This document shows, in pieces, positions 37,604 through 49,735 of a stretch of DNA of 64,000 nucleotides. Position numbers and translations under genes: made by a program. The notes beneath the pieces were generated by a model. It worked only from the letters and a program-made list of their open reading frames with translations. It had not been told where the DNA came from and did not search any database. The first letter of the stretch is position 1, and the number at the start of each line of letters is the position of its first letter. Origin of the DNA: Glandiceps talaboti (taxonomy: Eukaryota; Hemichordata; Enteropneusta; Spengelidae); the NCBI RefSeq assembly GCF_964340395.1, contig NC_135564.1, forward strand, positions 22,947,887 to 23,011,886, read 5' to 3'.

Positions 37604-38400
37604 TGTATGTATGTATGTATGTATGTATGTATGTATGTATGTGTGTGTGTATGTATGTGTGTATGTATGTATGTATGTATGTATGTATGTATGTATGTAT
37701 GTATGTATAGGCTGTTCCTTTGGGTGTGGTCTTGTTGCTAGGTACATTTACATACATTTTTTTGAATGTTCATTCAATTGTCTATTAATCCCTGTTGTTA
37801 TCTTTGGCAATATATGCGATCATTTAGCTATTGCTATAGGCGTGGTCTTGTTGCTGGGCACATTAACATACACTTCTTCAAAGTTTATTCAATTATCTAT
37901 TAATCCCTGTTGTTATCTTTGCAATATATGTGATCAGTTGGCTGTTGCTATGGGTGTGGTCTTGTTGCTATGCATATTTGCATACATTTTTTGAAAGTTG
38001 GTTCACTTGTCTAAGAATCCCTGTTGTTATCTTAGTGAAAAACACCACCGTTTGACTGTTGCTATGGGCATGGTCATAGTTGCTAGGGTATTTCCATACA
38101 TTTTTTGAATGTTTACTCACTTGCCTACCAGATGATGTTGTTATTTAACCAAAATATACTGCCATTTGTTTGTTGCTAAGGGCATGGTCATGGTTGCTAG
38201 AATTCAGACCGATCTGCCCAGTAGCTTTTGAGTTCAAGTTTTTTGACCAAAAATCAAATTTTTTTCCCCAAATTACACCAATGGTAAGATCATTTTGATT
38301 TGAACAATTTCCCAACTGGACACCCAAGGTAAAACACCCACCAAATATCATGGCTATTGGTCCAGCAGTTTTTGACTTTACATTGTTTACACACACGAAC
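37570..38400 (+). mobile_element. (TATG)n array plus family A core
   Basis: 37575-37708 is (TATG)n with a few TGTG interruptions. It runs straight into family A core units (37710-38210) and diverged units that stop in the short CA tract at 38390-38397. The upstream T/G-rich part (CTGTCTGTCTTGCTGTCTG) is also low complexity. Confidence 0.7.
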
Positions 38401-41400
38401 TGTACCCAACAGTGTAAGTGGTTGTTTTTCCCCAATTCTGAATCAAAGTTTTGATATTAGTGATTTGTGGACTATAATGTATGTCCTCCATATTCTCCAG
38501 ATCAACATTGAAATTTACTCCCAAAACTGTGAAATTTTCGCCAATCCACCATAGTTTTTTCTGTGGCATTAGTTTTCTATCGGAATGTCTGGAAGACCCA
38601 ATCCAAATTGCTTAGTTTTATCGTAGTTTGCATTCAGAGTAGAGCCATCTGCAAATCTATCAAGTGTAATCAAAGCCAAAAACATAAATATGTCATCAGC
38701 ATACTGCCCTAGCAGGTATTCCTTTTCATTAACAACAATACCTCTAATTTGTGTATTATTTTTACAAGAAAGGGCTAAAATTTCTACTGCAACTAAGAAA
38801 AGGATCCCCCTGTCCCACTCCGCTTTCTAAAGTAAAAAATACCACCAATGGCGCTGTAGCATAACTGTACAGTTTTTAAAAATGTTTATCCATATGCAAG
38901 TCCATGCTAACAATAGGTGTTCATTTGCTGAATCCAGTTGCCTATCCAACCACGCAATCATTTGGCTGTTGATATGGGCATGGTCTTGTTGCTAAGCAAA
39001 TTTACATACATTTTTTGAATATTTATTCAATTCTCTATTAATCCCTGTTGTTATCTTTGCAATATATGTGATCATTTGGCTGTTGCTATGAGCATGGTCT
39101 TGTTGCTGGGTAAATTTTCATACATTTTTTTAAATGTTTATTCATTTGTCTTGCAATTCGTGTTTGTTATCTTTGCAATATGTGTGATCACTTGGCTGTT
39201 GCATACATTTCTTGAATCTGTATTAACTTGCCTTCCCTTCCCACATTTCATCTTTGCAATATAAACCATCATTAAGCTATTGCTATGGGCATGGTCATGT
39301 TGCTAGGCAAATTTACATACATGTTAGAATGTTTTATTCAATTGTCTATTAATCCCTGTTGTTATCTTTGTGAAATACACGACCGTTTGGCTGTTACTAT
39401 GGGTGTGGTTATGGTTGCTAGGGTATTTCCATACATTTTTAAATTGTTTACTCACTTGCTTATCAGAAGATGTTCTTATTTAACCAAAATATACTGCCAT
39501 TTGGTTGTTACTAAGGGCGTGGTCATGGTTGCTATGGCCAATTTTGTCAAAATGTTTTGAAGAAAATCTGCAGAATAATACTCACCAAAGTTTCAGACTC
39601 ATTGACCACGTACTTCTTGAAATATAAGTTTTCAACCAAAAATGAACATTTTACACCTAATTCGCATATCACTCATGGAATCATTGTATGCTTATTATTT
39701 CTTCTTCCATACTTCCCTATATGCATTCCCATTAAATTTCAGCCCAATCTGCTTAGTGGTTTTGGAATTATAGATTTTTGCATATCACTCATGGGACCAT
39801 CATATCATGAACAATAAAAACACCCTGACGAATGTTTTATCCAAATTTCAGCCCAATCTGCCCAGTATTTTTTGACCAAAAACCACATTTTTTGACCAAA
39901 ATCACAAACCGGTGGTAAGATCATTTTGATTTGAACAATTTCCCAACTAGACACCCAAGGTAATGGACCCACCAAATATCATGGCAATCAGTTCAGTGGT
40001 TTTTGACTTTAAGTTGTTTATACACACACATCCACACAGACAGACAGACAGACGCCGGGCGATCCCTATTAAAATTGGGAAAAGCTACCATTATTTAGGA
40101 CACAACTTGAAATATCTGCATAAAAAATTGAAACCCATTTTCGGAAAGAGTCCAAAATTGATCGCAGAGAGTGACTCCAAAGTAAAGTCCCATTCAACAG
40201 TATCAAATGCCTTTTGTAAGTCCAATAGGTAGTATATATCGGCTGCAGATCTGATTTTATAATCAGTATTTAATAATGAGGGATGCCAGTTCTTAATGCA
40301 AAATCTACTTTTGTTGTACTTTGGAATGCACATGATCAAACCCTGTTTTTGAATATGGGATAGACTTCCCAATGTATATGCTTCGTTTTAAACGTCATAC
40401 CAAAAATACAGACAAGTTTGGCCAGAAATGCTTAAAGAATTCAACAGTAAAACTGTCGCTACCTGATGATTTCCCGTTAGCCATATGATTTAGAGCAGCA
40501 GTACACTCCTCAGAACTGAAAAGCCCCTCCAGACAGTCCTTCTGATTTTCCATTAAAACAGGCTTTGGAAAAAAAGTGCACCATTTCAAAATCAATATCT
40601 GATCTGAAGTGTTTTTTTGTCTGATATAGTTTGCTGTAGAAGCATTTGACCTCTTTTAGAATGTCATTTTGATTAGTTATAGTTTCCCCATTCTCTTTGG
40701 AATTCACTCATTGTCCTGTACATGGAGTGACGCTTTTCCAAAGCACACAAGTACTTTGATGGCTTTTCACCATACAGGGACCAGTTGGCCGTTGAAGGGA
40801 CAAGAACACCATGAATTTTACTCGATCTAAACTGTTTCAGTTCCGCTGACTTTTCTTCATATTTGTTTAAAATATCAACATTCTGAGAGACCTGATAGTT
40901 TTTACGAGTTTCTCCACCTGTTTTTCTAACTCTCGCTCTCTTTTACAGAAATTTGACTTTCTCTTAATACTATACAGTATTGTAATACCTCTAATGTTTA
41001 ACTTCAAAGTCTCCCAAAATAGTTTTATCGAACCTGAATCGGGTTACTCAGAATCTGTCTCATTTGGCCCAGACTTATTACTGTATTCTGTAACGGTTTC
41101 CCTTATTACTTTTCATTAACTAGATCAGAGTAATTATTGTCTCTAAGTAGGTCATTATTCAATTTCCAGATCCCCATTCCCCTCCTTACATCAGATAGTT
41201 TAACATTCTGGCAGATCGCTGAATGGTCAGACCAGTAACCTGGGGCAATTATTGATTTTGTCACCATTTCTGCTATGTCAGGGGTAACAAGAAAAAAATC
41301 ATGTCTACTCTGTTTAAATGGCGTCTTTTTACACCAAGTAAAACCACGATCATCAGGATGTAGTTTACACCAAATGTCAACTAAACAATACTCCTCTATC

Positions 41401-41895
41401 CATGCATCTACTTCAATCTTAGCACCTGGATTGTTTGTTGAAAATAGCCAAATGTATCATACTCATAATTTCTAACAACGTTCCAATCCCCACATAGAAT
41501 ACAGGTTTCAGCACTCATTTCATCCAAATGATTACGAATATCTCTGAACAAATGTGGCTTGCCTTTGTTTTGGACCGTAAAAATTTACAATGGTAAAGCA
41601 CATATCAGAAACGGACAAGTATAAAATTATATAACGGCCTTGTTGGTCAAGTACGGTGATATGGATAATGTAATCAAAACTTGGCATGAACAAAATACCA
41701 ACACCTCATTTATTTCTTACATTGGCATTTGGGTTCAAAATACAATTTCCACCGCATTCAGCTCTCCACCTATTTATGTCAATTGCACTATACGGAATTT
41801 CCAGAAAACAAAGAATTGAACATCTTTTCTTCTGTAAACAGTTAAGGTAATCGGTAACTGATTCCGATGTAATCTGACACAGCACAAAGTGTTTT
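38400..41895 (-). pseudogene. LINE ORF2 (endonuclease to polymerase), split by a family A insertion
   Basis: Read on the minus strand from 41895. The endonuclease comes first (GVGILFMPSFDYIIHITVLD, LVDIWCKLHPDDRGFTWCKK, APGYWSDHSAIC). Then come the linker (GEKPSKYLCALEKRHS) and RT motifs (ECTAALNHMANGKSSGSDSF; LLNTDYKI; LLDLQKAFDTVEWDF; VLNNGSFSQF). After the 1.2-kb insertion at 38840-40070 the protein resumes with FTLESGVGQGDP, then GQYADDIFMFL (the catalytic YxDD box) and WWIGENFTVLGVNF. Several frameshifts and stops make it dead. It is truncated at the 3' side near 38400. Confidence 0.85.
38840..40070 (+). mobile_element. Family A element inserted in the LINE
   Basis: Starts ACCACCAATGGCGCTGTAGC after an A-run inside the LINE. 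It has core and diverged units, a short CA/GACA tract, and ends at GCCGGGCGATCCCTATT without its last 30 or so bases. AAAA borders both sides. The LINE reading resumes across it between SQF and FTLES. Confidence 0.8.
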
Positions 41896-41929
41896 GGGCG
41901 AGATCAACTTTGAACTTTTTATTTGCATA

Positions 41930-42584
41930 TATTGTCAGCACGATTGGGTTTTAGGAACTGGCAGTTTATGTTGTCATTTTCTTGATATCACTACTCTGAT
42001 CACGCAACAACACTTGTGAACCTAAATCAAACAGATTTGGATATGTTGTGTCTGCTCGTTGGACATGGAACATGCCTACTCATGTTGTGTCTCCTCATTG
42101 GACATGGAACATGCCTACTCTTCAAGATGACGTGATGGAATAAACCATTCAACAATAAAGGATAGGTCGGGTATGGAGGGGGGGGGGGACCTGTTTAAGC
42201 ATGTCTGAGTTATGGCTTTGGACATGGAAACTGTGCCAACAAAATGGCTGCTAGGCAGCCATATCGGATTGTATCACAACGAAAATGGATATGCACATGT
42301 ACATCATAGAACACTGTCCTAATACCAACTTTGAATGAGATCTGTTCAAGCATGTCTGAGTTATGGGTTGGGACATGGAAAATTCGCAAACAAAATGGCT
42401 GCTAGGCGGCCATATTGGATTGTATCATGAAACAGATTGATGTGCATATGTATGCCATTGTATGTTGCCCCTGTACCAAGTTTGAAAAAAAAACGGTCCA
42501 GGCATCTCCAAGAAACGGCTCTGGACGGACGGACGAAACCCAATCCATAAGTCCCCGTCTCGAACTTCGTCCGGCGGGGACTAA
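41930..42584 (+). mobile_element. Family C element
   Basis: Family C 5' sequence (GATTGGGTTTTAGGAACTGG), a short duplication of GGACATGGAACATGCCTACT (42060-42120), two core units, and the 3' hairpin ending GGCGGGGACTAA at 42584. The 25-bp array begins about 40 bp later. Confidence 0.7.
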
Positions 42585-42625
42585 AACAATCTTATTGACT
42601 GCACGAATCTTTTGAAATTCCATTG

Positions 42626-44455
42626 ATGTTACAACTTATGCACTATCACGATGTCACAACTCATGCACTATCACGATGTTACAACTCATGCACTATCACG
42701 ATGTTACAACTCCTGCACTATCACAATGTTACAACTCCTGCACTATCACGATGTCACAACTCATGCACTATCACAACGTTACAACTCCTGCACTATCACA
42801 ACGTTACAACTCCTGCACTATCACAATGTTACAACTCCTGCACTATCACGCTGTCACAACTCATGCACTATTACGATGTTACAACTCCTGCACTATCACA
42901 ATGTTACAACTCATGCACTATCACGATGTTACAACTCATGCACTATCACAATGTTACAACTCATGCACTATCACGATGTTACAACTCCTGCACTATCACA
43001 ACGTTACAACTCATGCACTATCACAATGTTACAACTCCTGCACTATCACAACGTTACAACTCATGCACTATCACGATGTTACAACTCCTGCACTATCACA
43101 ATGTTACAACTCATGCACTATCACGATGTTACAACTCCTGCACTATCACAACGTTACAACTCATGCACTATCACGATGTTACAACTCCTGCACTATCACA
43201 ACGTTACAACTCATGCACTATCACAACGTTACAACTCCTGCACTATCACAATGTTACAACTCATGCACTATCACAATGTTACAACTCATGCACTATCACA
43301 ATGTTACAACTCATGCACTATCACAACGTTACAACTCCTGCACTATCACAATGTTACAACTCATGCACTATCACAACGTTACAACTCCTGCACTATCACG
43401 CTGTCACAACTCATGCACTATTACGATGTTACAACTCCTGCACTATCACAATGTTACAACTCATGCACTATCACAATGTTACAACTCCTGCACTATCACG
43501 ATGTTACAACTCATGCACTATCACAATGTTACAACTCCTGCACTATCACGATGTTACAACTCCTGCACTATCACGATGTTACAACTCATGCACTATCACA
43601 ATGTTACAACTCATGCACTATCACAATGTTACAACTCCTGCACTATCACGCTGTCACAACTCATGCACTATTACGATGTTACAACTCCTGCACTATCACA
43701 ATGTTACAACTCCTGCACTATCACAATGTTACAACTCATGCACTATCACGATGTTACAACTCATGCACTATCACAATGTTACAACTCATGCACTATCACG
43801 ATGTTACAACTCCTGCACTATCACAACGTTACAACTCCTGCACTATCACAATGTTACAACTCATGCACTATCACGATGTTACAACTCCTGCACTATCACA
43901 ATGTTACAACTCCTGCACTATCACGATGTTACAACTCCTGCACTATCACGATGTTACAACTCCTGCACTATCACAATGTCACAACTCATGCACTATCACG
44001 ATGTTACAACTCCTGCACTATCACAATGTTACAACTCATGCACTATCACGATGTTACAACTCATGCACTATCACAATGTTACAACTCCTGCACTATCACG
44101 ATGTTACAACTCCTGCACTATCACAATGTTACAACTCCTGCACTATCACGATGTTACAACTCCTGCACTATCACGCTGTCACAACTCCTGCACTATCACG
44201 ATGTTACAACTCCTGCACTATCACAATGTTACAACTCATGCACTATCACGCTGTTACAACTCCTGCACTATCACGATGTTACAACACATGCACTATCACG
44301 ATGTTACAACTCCTGCACTATCACGATGTTACAACTCCTGCACTATCACAATGTTACAACTCATGCACTATCACGCTGTTACAACTCCTGCACTATCACG
44401 ATGTTACAACACATGCACTATCACGATGTTACAACTCATGCACTATCACGATGTT
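42626..44455 (+). repeat. 25-bp minisatellite, about 73 copies
   Basis: Unit ATGTTACAACTC(A/C)TGCAC plus TATCAC(A/G), 25 bp, varying at three or four positions. Because 25 is not a multiple of three and no plus-strand frame contains a stop, all three plus frames are open for over 600 codons. They carry the same 25-residue period. These are array artefacts, not genes. Longer order is visible: a CACGCTGTCACAACTC...TTACGATG variant lies at 42847, 43397 and 43647, spaced 550 and 250 bp. Confidence 0.92.
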
Positions 44456-45242
44456 GCTATAAATGTGATCTTGTTGCTAGGCATATTTGCATACATTTCA
44501 TGAATCTGTATTAACTTGCCTGCCCTTCCCACATTTCATCTTTGCAATATAAACCATCATTAAGCTATTGCTATGGGCATGGTCTTGTTGCTAGGCATAT
44601 TTGCATACATGTTTTGAATCTGTATTCTCTTACCTACCCATCTCTGTTGATATCTTTATAATATGCACCATTTCACTGTTGATAAGGGCATGCTCATGGT
44701 TGCTAGGGCCAATTGTGTCAAAATCTTTTTTAACAATAACTGCAGAATAACACCTCCTACCCATCCCTTCCATATTCACTATGCAGTTTAATTAAAGATA
44801 TGTTTTTGACCAAATTCACATTTTCACACCTAATTTGCATATAATGGATGAGATCATTATATGCTTTATATTTCTTCATCTATACACCCCCATATGCATT
44901 CCCATTAAATTTCAGCCCAATCTGCTCCGTAGTTTTGGAATTAAAGATTTTTGACCAAAAAGACACATCTTAAGCCATAATTTGCATATTACTGATGGAA
45001 TCATCATGTCATGAACAAATCTTAATATACACATCCCTAAGAACGTCCCATCATATTTCAGACCAATCTGCCTGGTAGTTTTGAGTTTATATTTTTTTAA
45101 ACCAAAACTGACCTTTCGTTACCCAAACCACATACATACGATACAATCATTTTGCTTTGAACATTTCCAAATTAGACACCAAAAGTAATGTCCCTCCAAA
45201 TACCAAGGCAATCGGTCTGGCAGTTTTTGAGTTTAAGTCGTC

Positions 45243-45287
<45 letters not shown>

Positions 45288-45330
45288 ATGCCCACAGTAC
45301 TACTGAACTCTATCAATTCAGTTGTGCTAA
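44452..45330 (+). mobile_element. Family A element, core and 3' end
   Basis: The 25-bp array passes directly into a family A core unit (TTGTTGCTAGGCATATTTGC). Diverged units follow, then (CA)n at 45244-45282 and a 3' end TCAGTTGTGCTAA at 45330. Confidence 0.75.
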
Positions 45331-45494
45331 GAACAAATTGACATGCATATGTCCTATATGATATGTCACCTTTATATCAGGTTTGAAAGAAATCAGATAT
45401 TGCATGTCTGGCAAATTATGTATTACGGACAAATGGACGGGCACACGCTAATAACACTGTGTGTCTGTCTAAAAATGTTAAGTGTGAGGCTTAC

Positions 45495-45806
45495 TTGACA
45501 CATCAATATGATCAGATGTCTTCTTTGTGTTGTAGACTGAGGTTGGTCCTTCTCCTGCACTGGTAGAGGCAGACATTTTGATATTGTACATGGTATTAGG
45601 CTCCAAACCATATAAAATGTTCTCGTTGACATTCCCACTTACTTCTTTGACACTATCTTCAGCTGTGGGGTTATTTTTACTATTGTAATAAATTGTGTAT
45701 TTTGTGATCTCACCACGACGGCTTTTGAATGCCAAAGGTTCCCATGTAACTTTAATGCTGTTAGGGCTATCACTGGACAGCGTGAAGACTGGGGCATCAT
45801 CTGGTA
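45495..45806 (-). CDS. PRTG-like: FN3-2, complete domain in one exon
   Basis: A 312-bp exon, phase 1 in and out (acceptor TATCCTGCAG, donor GTAAGC), encoding one whole FN3 domain. It starts VPDDAP and has the strand-B tryptophan in IKVTWEPL, the SRRGEITKYTIYY turn and strand C, the YGLEPNTMYNIKMSAS motif, the GEGP turn and a KKTSD end. The RRG turn and the single-exon layout both agree with a DCC/protogenin-type second FN3 domain. The split first codon completes to valine after either upstream exon. Confidence 0.92.
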
Positions 45807-46158
45807 CTGCAGGATACAACAAATAAGATATTTTCAGACGTTGATTTAATATATATATACCAGTATATATTATTTGACACTGGTTTGCATTCTGTAATTT
45901 AAATGTAGTAATGTAATAAAGTGCATAAGAGCAAAGATTTATTCAATGGACCATCAAGAAGCAAAATCACTGTCATTTCAGTGCTGAATTACTGTTGTTT
46001 GTTGCTGTAGTGATGTAGTAAATATTGCCTATGCTAATGAAGTACACTGCATACGGTGAAATACGTTTCAAGATTTGATAAAAGAGATATCATTACACCT
46101 ACATGGGATGATCTGCGGTGATCTGTAACTAAACACATTTCAATCATTTTACAGCCAA
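45807..46158. other. Intronic sequence, nothing recognised
   Basis: A short (TA)n at 45850-45870; otherwise unique-looking AT-rich DNA. Confidence 0.35.
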
Positions 46159-47460
46159 ACAAGCGACCTATTGGTCAGAATAGCTCCTCTGGGTTTTATA
46201 TATATATATATATATTTTTTTTACCTTTTTTAAGCAAAGTTATATATTGGGGATTAAAAGTCTGTGTATGTGTGAGTGTCTGTCTGTGTTTCTGTATCAC
46301 CATTTTCTCAACAAGCTACCTATCGGTCAGAATAGTTCTGCTGGTTTTTTTGTTGTTTTTTTTGTTTTGGTAACATGTAGAAGTGGTTCTGTTGTTCAGC
46401 TCTTCACTATGCAGTTTTGTTTTAAGGCCCGGTTACACGATGCAACTCGACTAGCAATGCACCATGCAATTCGCCGCATGCGACGAATTGTATCGTGTAC
46501 TCGCCTCGTCGCAGGGTCTTGCGACGTCGCAAGGTGCGTCGCAAGGAAACCGACATGTCGGTTTCCTTGCGACGCGTCGCAAGTTGCTTCTCGAGTTGCT
46601 TCGTGAGTTGCACCGTGTAACCACTTCGTCGCGTCGCAAGTAATAACCTTTGACATATACACCTATGTGTCAAATGACGTTCAATGTTATGGCCGCCATG
46701 TTTTTAGTATAAATATTCTATTTCAGCAAGTATTTTTTATATTATTTCGATTTATCACCACGATTACCACTTATAAATAGTATACAATGTCTATGAATGC
46801 TTGATTTCCGCTGAATATCATTTTATTTCCAACTTGAATGCAAGTACCGACATCGGAAAGATCAACATCGCCCTAAAACAAACTTCGAATTGAATCGAGT
46901 TTTACTATATCTACGCATGTGCAACAGTTTAGCTCTTGCGACTCACCATGCAACTAGTTGCATCGTGTACGCGCTCCGTCGCAGTTGCAAGCCTCGTCGC
47001 ATGCGACGAATTGCTTCCTAAGTTGCATCGTGTAACTGGGCCTTTAGCGATGTCTTAAAGTGGTTAGTGGTTTCATATGATGACTCACTATGAAACACAT
47101 TTCACACAGAAAGCTATTTTTATGAAAATTACGCAAAATCTCAGGAAAATCATGACTGGGAAATGCACAAATATAGCAAAAAAAGGATGTCTGAGGTTGG
47201 CTATATATAATTCCAGTGTCTTACAGCTTTAACCCTGGAAAATGTTCATGAAGAATGAATTGAAATAGGGATCTAAAACAATTTTGAGGCAATTTTAATT
47301 TCAATTTCCTAACAAATTTTAACAAAACACAGTCCATAATTGTCAACAACATTCAACTTGTAGTAGACATAACACCGTCTAATATTTTAATTTAATCTAG
47401 TCCTGTGTGCAGGCGGAGCACAACTTTCGTATGCAAGCAGGACTAAATTTAGTCGAGTGT
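46159..47460 (+). mobile_element. Family B element with two 5' ends and a MITE insertion
   Basis: Family B 5' ends at 46159 (GCGACCTATTGGTCAGAATA) and about 46312 (GCTACCTATCGGTCAGAATA), then the usual body. That body is split by the element at 46425-47043 inside the word GTTTTAGCGATG. Confidence 0.7.
46425..47043. mobile_element. PIF/Harbinger-like MITE (619 bp)
   Basis: Ends AGGCCCGGTTACACGATGCA and (inverted) AGGCCCAGTTACACGATGCA, flanked by TTA at 46422-46424 and 47044-47046. Uninterrupted family B copies (e.g. 1500-1520) give the empty site GTTTTAGCGATG. It is rich in CGTCGC/GCGACG words and contains a perfect 40-bp palindrome at 46536-46575. Far more GC- and CpG-rich than its surroundings. 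Confidence 0.8.
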
Positions 47461-47625
47461 CCTACTCATAACTAAATGTGACATGGCAAAATACATCGTG
47501 TAAATCGGAATTGTAGCCTAACCATAACTGAAAAGGTCTAGTCTGAAAAATGTTCACAAAGTCGAAGAGCGCTTGCCCCTTCCAATGGTACATCACACAG
47601 TCATGCGTCTAGCGAAGCTATCTAC

Positions 47626-47667
47626 CTGAATAACTATCACTCCCTTTTGAGCTGCTAGATTCATCAA
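47626..47667 (-). CDS. PRTG-like: Candidate 42-nt cassette exon between FN3-1 and FN3-2
   Basis: A 42-nt open segment on the gene's strand, bounded by a good acceptor (GGTTTATTTCAG) and donor (CAG|GTAGAT). It is phase 1 at both ends, so skipping or including it keeps the frame. It would add 14 residues, DESSSSKGSDSYS plus one split codon, making a serine-rich polar linker between two FN3 domains. It sits in a short stretch of apparently unique DNA between two family B repeats. Short phase-symmetric exons in linkers are typical alternative cassettes in adhesion receptors. No transcript is available, so inclusion is inferred from splice sites and phase alone. Confidence 0.55.
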
Positions 47668-47791
47668 CTGAAATAAACCATTATTAGGTAGAAGATATAA
47701 AAAAATCATACTTTTTGACATTTGTTTTTGAAAATTCACAATGTGATTTTTAAAACAGCGAAATTACCTCATTTCATGAGTTTTTAACAAC

Positions 47792-48020
47792 AAGCGACCT
47801 ATCGGTCAGAATAGCTCCGCTGTTCTTTTTACTTTTTATTTTGGTAGCGATGTAATAAAGTGGTTAGTGGTTTCATATGATGTCTCACTATAAAACACAT
47901 TTTACACAGAAAGTTGGTAAAATATTGTACTTTTATACCACAGTCACCATTAAAAAAAAAAAATTACTGTTATGAAAATTACACAAAATCTCAGAAAAAT
48001 AATGACTGGGAAATGCGCGT

Positions 48021-48105
<85 letters not shown>

Positions 48106-48384
48106 CACGCACACACAGGGTTTTTGAGGTTGGCTATAAATAATTCCAGTGTCTTACAGCTTTAACCCTGGAAAATTTTAATGATGAATGAAATAAACTA
48201 GGGATCTAAAATAATTTTGAGGCAATTTGAATTTCAATTTTCTAACAAATTTACCAAAAACACTGTCCATAATTGTCAACAACATTCAACTTGTAGTAGA
48301 CATAACACCGTCTAATATTTTAATTTAACAGTCTATGGACCTCCTTGCAGGTACAATCAGTTTAGTGGATTTGACTTTAAGTTG

Positions 48385-48467
<83 letters not shown>

Positions 48468-48860
48468 CGGGCGATCCCTCTATAGTACTACTGAACCTCA
48501 GTTCAGTTGTGCTAATAAAACTACACAAACATTTATTCACGGTTAGTTTATTACATTTTTTTCATCATTCCGTTGTATTTAAACCTTCAAGTTGTACTTG
48601 ACATTTTGCAATATTTATAATTCTCAACAAATAACCTCAACATGCCTTACCTCGCTCGTACTCAAAGCAGTCCCGGTATGATCACTGACATGACCAGAGA
48701 GAACCTTTTTGGATTTACTTGTAAAATGGGGAAAGATACGCAAAACATAATGCAAAGTCAAATTAAAGTTGTAATTATTTTTACTTGCCAAATATTTGCA
48801 TTTCGGAAATGGCAAGACATGTTGTGTTCGGACAGACGGAACCCATTCCATACTAAAAAT
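47792..48860 (+). mobile_element. Family B element with CA array and family A tail insertion
   Basis: 5' end GCGACCTATCGGTCAGAATA and the family B body, which contains (CA)n at 48026-48117. A family A 3' end (48340-48515) with its own (CA)n of about 75 bp and CAGTTGTGCTAA interrupts it. The repeated MPYLARTQ ORF follows at 48642. Confidence 0.65.
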
Positions 48861-48894
48861 ATGGGTGTACGCACTTGAATGGAGGAGTCACTAC

Positions 48895-49302
48895 GTTTTA
48901 TACCTATAAGGTTATGATGCATATTGTGAAAATTTAACAACAAATATGGCCGCCATTCAGGCATGTTTGATTTGGTTGTTTGACATGCATATGTCTCATA
49001 TAGTATGTTAAGTTTATGCCAGGTTTGGTTGAAATCAGTTGGTGCATGCCAAAGATATGAGGGTAAACACACAAACTTGAAATATGGCCACCATTCGCCC
49101 ATATTTGATTCGGTCATAAAACAAAGCGACATGAATATGTCTCACATAGTATGCTACCTTTATGCCACATTTGGTTAAAATCAGTTGGTGCATGCCAGAG
49201 ATATGAGGGTGAATGCAGGCACAAATGGACGGACACATGCATGCATGGACAGAACCCAATGTGTAAGTCTCCTCCAAACAGTGCCCATTTGGGGACTAAT
49301 AA
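48895..49302 (+). mobile_element. Family C-like element, diverged
   Basis: Two to three units (AATATGGCCGCCATTCAGGC, GGTTTGGTTGAAATCAGTTG), a degenerate GGAC tract, and an end CCCATTTGGGGACTAA whose GGGGAC pairs with the upstream GTCTCC. Confidence 0.6.
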
Positions 49303-49321
49303 AATCTACTTATTTACTCAC

Positions 49322-49480
49322 CATCTTGGAGTGTTTTCACATAGATGAATTTGGAGTCGTCACTAGGTGAAATTCGGATATAGGCAGTGACATAAATTGA
49401 ATAATTTGTATTTGGCAACAAGTCATCAATAGTATATTCTGTAATGTCCTTTGCAACAGCAGCCTGTAATGCCCGCCCAC
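49322..49480 (-). CDS. PRTG-like: FN3-1, second half
   Basis: A 159-bp exon, phase 1 in and out, with acceptor CACTAATAG and donor GTGAGT. It encodes strands C'-G of the first FN3 domain: EYTIDDLLPNTNYSIYVTAY carries the conserved L-x-P-x-T-x-Y motif, and KTLQD is a typical domain end. The pattern IDDL.P..NY....AY resembles what I recall of the first FN3 domain of vertebrate protogenin. The exon ends GAT-G, which can splice either to the 42-nt exon at 47626 or directly to the next domain at 45806, both in frame. Confidence 0.9.
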
Positions 49481-49639
49481 CTATTAGTGACAAACAAATA
49501 TGAACATATAAAGTTACCCATTAACATACATTCAAAAGTTACCGACAGTATATAGGAGATCAATACCTGGAATTTCCATACCTACTAGCAAAAATCTTTA
49601 ATATCAAGTGTTTTGTGGTACATCTCACTAATTAAAAAT

Positions 49640-49735
49640 AGCCCCTTGTAGCACAACTGTGTAGATTTTAAAATGTTCACCCACATGGTGATCTATGCAA
49701 GGTATAGGTGTTCATTTGCTGAATGATTATCCACA
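49640..49735 (+). mobile_element. Family A 5' end
   Basis: After AAAAA it reads TAGCCCCTTGTAGCACAACT and continues with the family A start as far as GATTATCCACAG. There the 42-bp array replaces the expected continuation. Confidence 0.7.

Noticed and set aside
42626-44455. Possible CRISPR array (regular short repeats)
   Set aside because: Units are contiguous with no unique spacers, and the genome is animal.
42623-44514. Three overlapping plus-strand open frames of 603-626 codons
   Set aside because: They are the three frames of a stop-free 25-bp tandem array with a fixed 25-residue period; not genes.
16868-48465. Open frames rich in T-H, C-V or Y-I-H-T repeats at CA/GT and TATG tracts (e.g. 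36080-36349, 37411-37994, 48325-48540)
   Set aside because: Translations of simple sequence repeats.
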